Assembly (NCBI RefSeq): GCF_900112255.1
Contig: NZ_FOLE01000001.1
Span: 806,001-870,000 of the forward strand
Reading direction: 5' to 3'
Source of the DNA: Flexibacter flexilis DSM 6793
GTDB lineage: Bacteria; Bacteroidota; Bacteroidia; Cytophagales; Flexibacteraceae
DNA length: 64,000 nt
Numbering within the stretch: the first letter of the stretch is position 1; every line of letters starts with the position of its first letter. Positions 16,089 to 22,268 of the stretch are shown piece after piece. The notes under the pieces are model-generated. The model made no database searches, was not told the DNA's origin, and saw nothing but the letters and a program-made list of their open reading frames with translations. The translations under genes and the position numbers were made by a program.

Positions 16089-17957
16089 ATGAACCTCAAA
16101 AAAAGTCTATTTTTTACCTTCATCTCCTTTTGTTATGCGCTGGGAGCTGTTGCCCAAACTCAAGATAACAAGTATCAATTCTCTATTGACCTGACCACTT
16201 ACCAAGAACAAGCCGACCGCCTCGCCGTTGAGTTGATTTGTCCCGTACTCAGCACGCCCGAAGCGGTGTATCGTGTTCCCAAAATCGTACCTGGCACGTA
16301 CAAAAAATACGATTTTGGCCGATTCGTCAAAGATTTTCAGGCTTTTGATAAGCAAAATAAAGCCCTGACGGTTACGCGCCTTGATTCTAATTCTTGGAAA
16401 ATAAGCCCCGCCAATAAGCTCTACAAAATCACGTACAAAGTAGATGACACGTTCGACGCGCCACTACAACAAAATTATGTGTTTCAGCCCGCAGGCTCAG
16501 ACTTTGAGAAAGACGTTTTTTTGCTCAATACGCACGCCTTTTTGGGTTATTTTGATGGACTAAAAAAAGCCATTTACCGCCTGCATGTGCGCAAACCCAA
16601 AGCATTTTATGGGGCTACGGCTTTAGAACCCATCAGCCACAACGATTTTGCCGACCTTTACGAAAGCAATTCGTACATGAACATCACCGACGCGCCACTG
16701 CTTTACTGCCGCCCCGATACGGCTTCGTTGGCTTTGCACGGGTCTAAAATTTTGGTTTCGGTGTATTCGCAAAATACAGACCAACCTTATGCCCCTGTGA
16801 TTCTCAAAGAATTAGAAACAGTTTTGCTTTCTATCGAAAAGTTTTTGGGCGGCGAATTGCCTGTGCGTAAATATGCGTTTTTGGTGTATTTGAGTGCCTC
16901 GCTGCCTGTAAACGGCATGCAAGGCGCGTTAGAACACTCGCAAAGTTCGCTGTATTATTTGGTAGATGGCGGCAATCCGAAGGCTTTGGCGCGTGAGATT
17001 CGGGATGTGGGCGCACATGAGTTTTTCCATATCGTTACACCGCTTACGCTGCATTCGGAAGAAATCGCGGATTTTGATTACAACACGCCCAAAATGTCGA
17101 AACATTTGTGGTTGTACGAAGGCGTAACCGAGTACAATTCGCTGTACGTGCAACTGGTCAGCCGCCTGATTAGCCAAAAAGATTTTTTCAATACCATGAA
17201 ACTGAAAATGAGTATGTCCGAACAGCTTTTTGAAGACTCACTTTCTTTTACCCAACTAAGCAAAAATGTGTTGGACGAATACGCCGACCAATACAGCAAC
17301 GTATATGAAAAAGGCGCGTTGATGGCGTGGTGTTTGGATTTGCAAATCCGCCATTACACACAAGGCCAAATGGGTTTGCAGCGTGTAATCAGCGAATTGG
17401 CCAAAAAATATGGTGCAAGCAAACCTTTCCGCGACGATGACCTTATTCCCGAAATCGTGGCACTGACGCACCCGTCTGTTGGCGATTTTTTCCGTAAATA
17501 TGTGGAAGGTGGAAGCCCTTTGCCGTTTACCGAATCGTTGGCGTTTGCGGGTTATGATTTCCAGAAAGATGTAAAGAAAAAAGAGCCATCTTTGGGCAAA
17601 ATTAGTCTTGAGTACAAAGGCAATCGGGAAGTTGTGGTGTCGTATATCGGCAACATGAACGATTTTGGTCGCAGCATGGGTTGGCAAGTGGGCGATGTGT
17701 TGGTAGAGCTGCAAGGCAAACCCGTAAACACCGACAACATTGAAACGCTTTTGACCGAGTACCGCAACAACACCAAAGACGGGCAGGCAGTCAAAGTAAA
17801 AGTGGCTCGCGTGGACAACAAAGGCCAAAAGAAAACCGTCGCGCTCAAGGCCAAAGCACAGTTGCAAGAAAGCACCGAACGTTATCGCATTACGCCTATG
17901 CTCAAACCCACACCCGCCCAACTCAAAGTGCGTGAGGCTTGGTTCAAAGGGCTTTAG
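16089..17957 (+). CDS. M61 family metallopeptidase with PDZ domain (622 aa)
   Basis: I chose ATG 16089, which gives a signal peptide (MNLKKSLFFTFISFCYALGA, cleavage near VAQ). The zinc motif HEFFH lies in DVGAHEFFHIVTPLTL, and the downstream Glu is in LWLYEGVTEYNS. These are the M61 glycyl-aminopeptidase-type hallmarks. An N-terminal beta domain (residues 25-180) precedes the catalytic part. A PDZ domain follows at about 520-600 (MGWQVGDVLVELQGKPVNT). Probably periplasmic. The upstream frame to 15882 is part of the divergent intergenic region. Confidence 0.9.
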   Translation: MNLKKSLFFTFISFCYALGAVAQTQDNKYQFSIDLTTYQEQADRLAVELICPVLSTPEAVYRVPKIVPGTYKKYDFGRFVKDFQAFDKQNKALTVTRLDSNSWKISPANKLYKITYKVDDTFDAPLQQNYVFQPAGSDFEKDVFLLNTHAFLGYFDGLKKAIYRLHVRKPKAFYGATALEPISHNDFADLYESNSYMNITDAPLLYCRPDTASLALHGSKILVSVYSQNTDQPYAPVILKELETVLLSIEKFLGGELPVRKYAFLVYLSASLPVNGMQGALEHSQSSLYYLVDGGNPKALAREIRDVGAHEFFHIVTPLTLHSEEIADFDYNTPKMSKHLWLYEGVTEYNSLYVQLVSRLISQKDFFNTMKLKMSMSEQLFEDSLSFTQLSKNVLDEYADQYSNVYEKGALMAWCLDLQIRHYTQGQMGLQRVISELAKKYGASKPFRDDDLIPEIVALTHPSVGDFFRKYVEGGSPLPFTESLAFAGYDFQKDVKKKEPSLGKISLEYKGNREVVVSYIGNMNDFGRSMGWQVGDVLVELQGKPVNTDNIETLLTEYRNNTKDGQAVKVKVARVDNKGQKKTVALKAKAQLQESTERYRITPMLKPTPAQLKVREAWFKGL

Positions 17958-17993
17958 CATCAAGCATTTAGCCCAATTTTATTTTTTGTAGAA

Positions 17994-20141
17994 ATGATAC
18001 TACTAATTCTTGTAGCGGCTTTTTTGCCGCTTCTGAACATACTGACGGCTTATGTTTTTCGTCCTTCGGACAAATGGCTTTCGCGCCTTTCGGCGGCAGT
18101 CGTGAGTCTTTCGGCGGTGCTGATGCTCTACGCTGGCGGTAGCGCGTGGCTTGGTGGGCAACATTGGTTTGTACAAACTACGTGGTTTAGTATGGGGCAA
18201 AGTTTGGTGTTTCGCGTTGGCCTCAACGCCGACACGATGGCCTTAATGATGCTTTCGATTATTTTGTTTGTCTCGGCACTGGTGCATTGGTTTTCGGGTC
18301 AATACATGAAAGGCGACGGAGCTTTGCCGCGTTATTTCTCGGCTTTGGCTTTGTTTACGTGCGCCATGAATGGCCTTGTACTTTCCGACAACCTCATTAC
18401 GCTGTTTATGTGCTGGGAGTTGGTGGGCTTTGCTTCGTATTTGCTCATTGGCTTTTGGTACACCAAAGACAGCGCGTCTAATGCCGCCAAAAAGGCTTTT
18501 TTGGTCAATAGAATAGGCGATGCGGGCTTGCTGACGGGCATTTTTGCGTGTTGGGCAAACTTCGGAACAGTTTCTTTAACCGAAATCAATCAAATTTTAC
18601 AAACCAATACGCAAGTGGTTTCGACGGCTTTGCTGTTGGTGGCGGGTTTGGGTTTTTTGTTGGCTTGCGCGGGCAAATCTGCACAATTTCCGCTACAAAT
18701 CTGGCTGCCCGATGCGATGGAAGGCCCTACGCCAGTTTCGGCACTCATACACGCGGCCACGATGGTAACGGCAGGAATTTATTTGTTGGTGCGCACTTAC
18801 GCGATATTGCCGCCCTTGGTGCTGCATTTGGCTGTACTGATGGGCTGTATCACGATGCTTATTGCGGCACTGACGGCCACGCGCCAAACGGATATTAAGC
18901 GCGTTTTGGCTTTCTCGACTATTTCGCAACTGGGTTATATGGTGGTGGCCATTGGCGTAGGCGCACCGCAAGCGGCTATGTTTCACTTGCTTACGCACGC
19001 GTTTTTTAAAGCGGGTTTGTTTTTGTGTGCTGGTTCGGTGATTCATGCGCTGCACGATTTGGCGCATCGCGCCGAGCAATGGGGACAAGAACACGCGCAT
19101 TTTGATGCCCAAGATATGCGCCTGATGGGTGGTTTGCGCAAGGCTTTGCCGTTTACGTTTGTGGCCTACACGACGGCGGCGGCGGCTTTGGCTGGCTTGC
19201 CGTTTTTGTCGGGTTTTTTATCCAAAGAAACGATTTTGTTGGCTACGGTTTCGTGGGCGCAACATAGCGGTTTTTGGCTGGCTTGGCTTGTGCCTGCGGT
19301 GTTGTTGTTTACGGCTTCGCTGACTACTTTCTATATGATGCGCCAATGGTATTTGGTGTTTTGGGGCGAATTTCAGTTGGAAAAACACTGGCATTCGGCG
19401 GGGCTTTTGCAAAAAGTAAAAGAAGTGCCGTTGCCGATGCGCGTGCCGACTTTGATGCTGGCGGCTTTAAGTACGTTTATCGTATTTTCGGTCAATCCGC
19501 TGGACGGTTCGGGTAGTTGGTTTTGGCAAGGCCACAGCCCCGCGCACGTACACGGACATGGTTTTGTGCTGGCGGCTTCGCTGCTGGCGGCGGTGGTTGG
19601 TTTCTGTGTGGCTTGCACGCATTACGGCCTACATGTGGCCATGCCTTTAGCCGAAAAAGTAAACCAATTACTTGAAAACCAGTTTTATATCAATCAATTT
19701 TATCGAAAAATAATTATTGCGCCAGTGCATCGTCTGGCCAATTTTACGACCCAAAAAAGCCTGCAACGCTTCTTTGAACTGACGGTTATCAAACCGCTGT
19801 TGTATTGCACGGAGCAATTGGCGTACATAGACAAACACAAACGTTATTTTATCGGAACGCTTTTTATAAATCCTATACTCAAACTTTCGGCGGCGGTGGC
19901 GCATTTCGACGAGACGCGCGTAAGTGGTTCGGTAAATATTTTTTCTAAAATAGTGGTGGTTTTCGCGCACGTGATTGGGTTTATTGACCGCTTTTTGGTG
20001 GATGGCACAATTCATTTGCTCGTTTGGCTTGGCCGCACGCTGGGCGGTGTGGTTCGTTCGCCCCAAAACGGCAACGTACAACAATACGTTTGGTATGCTT
20101 TGGGGTTGTTTGTGCTGTGGTTGAGCTTTTGGATAATGTAG
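17994..20141 (+). CDS. nuoL: NADH-quinone oxidoreductase subunit L-like protein (715 aa)
   Basis: Proton-pumping antiporter-like subunit of complex I. The conserved core is visible: the TM5 Glu in LFMCWELVGFASYLLIGFWY, the TM7-8 region AGKSAQFPLQIWLPDAMEGP with its Lys, TPVSALIHAATMVTAGIYLL, and DIKRVLAFSTISQLGYM. The C-terminus has the extra helices and a long amphipathic part, as in NuoL rather than NuoM or NuoN. No other nuo gene is adjacent, which is unusual. It may serve complex I encoded elsewhere or act with another partner. A Crp-type regulator starts 3 bases after its stop. Confidence 0.9.
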   Translation: MILLILVAAFLPLLNILTAYVFRPSDKWLSRLSAAVVSLSAVLMLYAGGSAWLGGQHWFVQTTWFSMGQSLVFRVGLNADTMALMMLSIILFVSALVHWFSGQYMKGDGALPRYFSALALFTCAMNGLVLSDNLITLFMCWELVGFASYLLIGFWYTKDSASNAAKKAFLVNRIGDAGLLTGIFACWANFGTVSLTEINQILQTNTQVVSTALLLVAGLGFLLACAGKSAQFPLQIWLPDAMEGPTPVSALIHAATMVTAGIYLLVRTYAILPPLVLHLAVLMGCITMLIAALTATRQTDIKRVLAFSTISQLGYMVVAIGVGAPQAAMFHLLTHAFFKAGLFLCAGSVIHALHDLAHRAEQWGQEHAHFDAQDMRLMGGLRKALPFTFVAYTTAAAALAGLPFLSGFLSKETILLATVSWAQHSGFWLAWLVPAVLLFTASLTTFYMMRQWYLVFWGEFQLEKHWHSAGLLQKVKEVPLPMRVPTLMLAALSTFIVFSVNPLDGSGSWFWQGHSPAHVHGHGFVLAASLLAAVVGFCVACTHYGLHVAMPLAEKVNQLLENQFYINQFYRKIIIAPVHRLANFTTQKSLQRFFELTVIKPLLYCTEQLAYIDKHKRYFIGTLFINPILKLSAAVAHFDETRVSGSVNIFSKIVVVFAHVIGFIDRFLVDGTIHLLVWLGRTLGGVVRSPQNGNVQQYVWYALGLFVLWLSFWIM

Positions 20142-20144
20142 CAG

Positions 20145-20708
20145 ATGCGCGAGTTTTTTAGAAGTTTGGGCGTGCTTACCGAGCAAGATATTACGGCTTT
20201 GGAACAAGTGAGTAGCCGCCAAACATTGCCCAAAGGCGCGTTTTTTGTTCGAGAAGGCCAAGTTTGTGAGCAAATTGCTTTTGTGGAAAAAGGAATTTTG
20301 CGGTCGTTTTATACCACCGCCGACGGCGAAGAAATGACTTATTGTCTGTTGTTTGATAACATTCTGATTACGGCACTTTCTTCGCTGATTAGTGGCCGTC
20401 CCACGCCCGAAAACATACAGGCTCTTGCCCAAACCGAACTGATTATTTTTGCTAAAAAAGATTTTGAAACACTTATTAACCAAAATGTTAATTGGTTGAT
20501 GGCCAACAAAATATTGCTCGAACAGCAATACATGGAACTCGAACAGCGTGTTTTTTCTTTGCAAAAAGACAAAGCCGCCGAACGATACCAAAAGCTATTG
20601 ACGCAGCAGCCGCATTACATTCAGCAAATCCCCGTACAATATTTGGCATCATTTCTGGGAATTACGCGCCGCCATTTGAGCCGCTTGCGCCGCGAACTGA
20701 TGCCTTAG
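20145..20708 (+). CDS. Crp/Fnr family transcriptional regulator (187 aa)
   Basis: Residues 20-120 form a cyclic-nucleotide-binding-type jelly roll (QTLPKGAFFVREGQVCEQIA, VEKGILRSFYTTADGEE). The C-terminus is a short helix-turn-helix (QYLASFLGITRRHLSRLRREL) typical of small Bacteroidota Crp-like regulators. No Cys cluster for an Fnr iron-sulfur centre is seen. The start lies 3 bases after the NuoL-like stop codon, so translation is likely coupled. That suggests it senses a state related to respiration (inference). Confidence 0.88.
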   Translation: MREFFRSLGVLTEQDITALEQVSSRQTLPKGAFFVREGQVCEQIAFVEKGILRSFYTTADGEEMTYCLLFDNILITALSSLISGRPTPENIQALAQTELIIFAKKDFETLINQNVNWLMANKILLEQQYMELEQRVFSLQKDKAAERYQKLLTQQPHYIQQIPVQYLASFLGITRRHLSRLRRELMP

Positions 20709-20729
20709 CTTTTTTGAGGACTTTTGTCC

Positions 20730-20760
20730 TTTGCGTGTGCAAAACTTTCTTCTACATTTG
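20730..20760 (+). promoter_or_regulatory. Promoter of the NAD(P)H oxidoreductase gene
   Basis: TTTG at 20730-20733 and TACATTTG at 20753-20760 are separated by exactly 19 bases, the Bacteroidota consensus arrangement, 46 bases before the ATG at 20807. Confidence 0.75.
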
Positions 20761-20806
20761 CGCCAGTTAAAAATCTATTTATCAGTCGCTTATCTATTGT
20801 TTGGGT

Positions 20807-21385
20807 ATGAAGAAAATACTTGTTATCAACGGCCATCCTTACGCTGAAAGTTTCAATTTTGCATTGGCCGAAAGCTACCGCAAAGGCGCGGAAGCGGCAG
20901 GCGCACACGTGCAAATGCTCAATCTCAACGAACTGGATTTTAATCCGAATTTGGCAGGAGGCTATAGCCTTCGCACCGAATTAGAACCCGATTTGCTGAA
21001 GGCTTGGGAGCTAATCCAGTGGGCGGAACATTTGGTTTGGGTGCATCCTGTTTGGTGGGGTGGGCTGCCTGCTTTGCTCAAAGGTTTTATTGACCGTTTG
21101 TTTTTGCCCAATATGGCGTTTCGGTATCGCGAAAACTCGCCGCTGCCCGAAGGCTTGCTCAAAGGCAAAACGGCGCGTATCCTGGCCACACTCGACCAAC
21201 CCAGTTGGTATTATTGGCTCGTGTATGGCAGGCCAAGTGTAAACCAGTTGCGGAAAGCAACCTTAGAGTTTTGTGGTGTAAAACCCGTGCGCGTGAGTTA
21301 TTTTGGCATTGTCCGCAAATCCGCCGACACGCAACGCGCCAAATGGCTCAAAGAAGCCAACGCGTTGGGGCTGAAACTTAAATGA
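20807..21385 (+). CDS. Flavodoxin-fold NAD(P)H-dependent oxidoreductase (192 aa)
   Basis: The frame opens with a TTG at 20801, but ATG 20807 gives the normal family start (MKKILVINGHPYAESFNFAL). The FMN phosphate loop is GHPYAESFN, and LVWVHPVWWGGLPALLKGFIDRLFLP is the NQO/MdaB/KefF-type flavin-contact segment. Members reduce quinones or serve potassium efflux systems with FMN or FAD. Cytoplasmic. Its stop at 21385 is directly followed by the Y-RNA array on the opposite strand. Confidence 0.9.
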   Translation: MKKILVINGHPYAESFNFALAESYRKGAEAAGAHVQMLNLNELDFNPNLAGGYSLRTELEPDLLKAWELIQWAEHLVWVHPVWWGGLPALLKGFIDRLFLPNMAFRYRENSPLPEGLLKGKTARILATLDQPSWYYWLVYGRPSVNQLRKATLEFCGVKPVRVSYFGIVRKSADTQRAKWLKEANALGLKLK

Positions 21386-21390
21386 CACCT

Positions 21391-21540
21391 TTTAAAAAGT
21401 ACCAGTCAAAAGCAACAATCGCTCCGAGACGGAGGCCTACGCGTTGAGGATTTGCACCTCTTTCCGACCTGCAAAGGCCGAAACCCTACCTCCTAAGCTG
21501 CGATGAATCTCGTTACTACGGCATTTCGGTTGGTACTTTT
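21391..21540 (-). ncRNA. Y-RNA-like element F (divergent member)
   Basis: The ends pair over 10 bp (AAAAGUACCA / UGGUACUUUU), followed by a short U-run. The 5' strand carries AUGCCGUAGUAACGAG, matching the conserved GUGCCGUAGAAAAGAG of the other copies. The 3' strand carries UUGUUGC. Inside are a T-arm-like hairpin (GAGG-UGCAAAU-CCUC), the same T-loop variant as element B, and a 7-bp stem with a UUGC tetraloop. A D-arm-like segment (GCUUAGGAGGUAGGGU) comes first, so the order differs from copies A, B and D. Least certain member of the array. Confidence 0.45.
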
Positions 21541-21549
21541 TCCATCAAA

Positions 21550-21632
21550 TAACAGAGTGGGCAACAAGTGTCGGGAGTATAAAGATTCGACCCAAACGAA
21601 GTAACTCCCAACGACGGCACCAACCCTCCGTA
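21550..21632 (-). ncRNA. Y-RNA-like element E (short, no tRNA module)
   Basis: About 83 bases. The 5' strand GUGCCGUCGUUGGGAGUUAC pairs with ACUCCCGAC over 9 bp. The 3' strand then carries CUUGUUGCCCA, as in copy A (CUUGUUACCUG). The outer ends pair over 6 bp (ACGGAG / CUCUGU). The conserved GAGUUACUUCG is kept, but only a remnant GUCGAAUC is left where the other copies have T-arm, acceptor stem and D-arm. Its size is close to that of small animal Y RNAs. Confidence 0.5.
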
Positions 21633-21637
21633 TCAGC

Positions 21638-21660
21638 GCGGCGCAAACCGCTATTTTTTT
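21638..21660 (+). terminator. Possible plus-strand terminator between Y-RNA elements D and E
   Basis: AGCG(C)G pairs with CGCT through a one-base bulge around a CGCAAA-type loop and is followed by a run of seven T on the plus strand. It could end read-through from the oxidoreductase gene, preventing antisense transcription through elements A-D. Confidence 0.3.
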
Positions 21661-21664
21661 ATTG

Positions 21665-21809
21665 AAAAAAGAAAAATAGGCAAAAGGCGAAAAAAGAACG
21701 TTTAGGTATTTTAGCCAATTAAACTATACAAACCGAAGTTTGCGCAAGACTCGAACTTGCAACTCCCGCGTGGAAGGCGAAGTAACTCTTTTCTACGGCA
21801 CTATTTTTC
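21665..21809 (-). ncRNA. YrlA-type Y RNA, element D
   Basis: The ends pair over 8 bp (AAAAAUAG / CUAUUUUU) and a further U-run follows. The 5' strand has GUGCCGUAGAAAAGAGUUAC. The tRNA mimic is in permuted order. The T-arm GCAAG-UUCGAGU-CUUGC lies at 21744-21760. Next is a 6-bp acceptor-like stem GCAAAC / GUUUGU closed by UUCG. A D-arm-like segment GUUUAAUUGGCUAAAAU follows, keeping the loop GG. Compared with B, the outer acceptor pair is lost on both strands: one C is deleted and the opposite G is A. Confidence 0.72.
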
Positions 21810-21816
21810 TTTGGGG

Positions 21817-21944
21817 TTAAGAGCAGGCTACAGCCAGAAAGAGCCATGATATTTCACAAACCGAAGTTTGCGGCAAGATTCGAACTTGCAGAGGCTCATG
21901 TACCAGCCATTCGAAGTATCTCTTTCTTACGACACTACTCCTAA
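21817..21944 (-). ncRNA. YrlA-like Y RNA, element C (D-arm missing)
   Basis: The ends pair over 8 bp including G-U pairs (AGGAGUAG / CUGCUCUU). The inner Y stem is AGAAAGAG / CUCUUUCU. The T-arm GCAAG-UUCGAAU-CUUGC (21873-21889) and the acceptor hairpin CGCAAAC-UUCG-GUUUGUG are intact. After the acceptor stem the sequence goes to AAAUAUCAUGGCUC, with no D-arm. CAUGAGCC before the T-arm can pair with GGCUC after it. Confidence 0.62.
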
Positions 21945-21974
21945 TGTCTTTAATATCAATTATTTATTTAAAAT

Positions 21975-22106
21975 AAAAACAGGCAAAAGGCAAAAAGAGT
22001 ATGGCGTTTTGGCTAATTAAACTACACAAACCGAAGTTTGCGGCAAGATTTGCACTTGCAACTCCCGATTAACAGTCGAAGTAACTCTCTTTTACGGCAC
22101 TGTTTT
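21975..22106 (-). ncRNA. YrlA-type Y RNA, element B
   Basis: About 132 bases. The ends pair (AAAACAG / CUGUUUU) and run into a U-tract. The inner stem AAAGAGAGU / ACUCUUUUU is 9 bp with one G-U pair. Permuted tRNA mimic: T-arm GCAAG-UGCAAAU-CUUGC (22043-22059), acceptor stem CGCAAAC / GUUUGUG (22025-22042) closed by UUCG, then UA, then a D-arm GUUU-AAUUAGCCA-AAAC. The T-loop has U55 changed to G and the D-loop GG is AG. It starts only 9 bases after element A. Confidence 0.78.
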
Positions 22107-22115
22107 CTTGGTGGT

Positions 22116-22248
22116 AAAAAGCAGGTAACAAGCGAAAAGAGTAATGTTCTACCAATTAAACTACACAGACTTGCGCCTGCGGCAAGGCTCGAACTTGCAC
22201 CAAACGATTTTTCCAGTCGAAGTAACTCTTTTCTACGACACTGCTTTT
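22116..22248 (-). ncRNA. YrlA-type Y RNA, element A
   Basis: About 133 bases, starting 20 bases after the TROVE stop codon on the same strand. The ends pair over 8 bp (AAAAGCAG / CUGCUUUU). The inner stem GAAAAGAGU (22225-22233) pairs with ACUCUUUUC (22134-22142). Between them lie UGUCGUA and GCUUGUUAC, which resemble the Ro60-binding internal helix of Y RNAs. Permuted tRNA mimic: T-arm GCAAG-UUCGAGC-CUUGC (22182-22198), a 7-bp acceptor stem CGCAGGC / GUCUGUG closed by GCAA (22164-22181), UA, and the D-arm GUUU-AAUUGGUA-GAAC (22146-22161). Confidence 0.82.
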
Positions 22249-22268
22249 ATGTCGTTACGCGCCTTTCT

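Noticed and set aside
19668-20591. 307-codon minus-strand ORF over the NuoL/Crp junction
   Set aside because: Overlaps two well-supported plus-strand genes and contains no signal, domain or promoter.
21391-22248. Y-RNA array read on the plus strand
   Set aside because: On the plus strand GNCGAAG motifs appear, but the G-U pairs of acceptor and D stems become A-C mismatches and the T-loop consensus is lost. The minus strand fits better.
21673-22250. Ordinary tRNA genes in the T-arm-rich region after the TROVE gene
   Set aside because: The T-arms come before the acceptor stem and D-arm, the acceptor ends are joined by tetraloops, and no anticodon arm exists, so these cannot be charged tRNAs.
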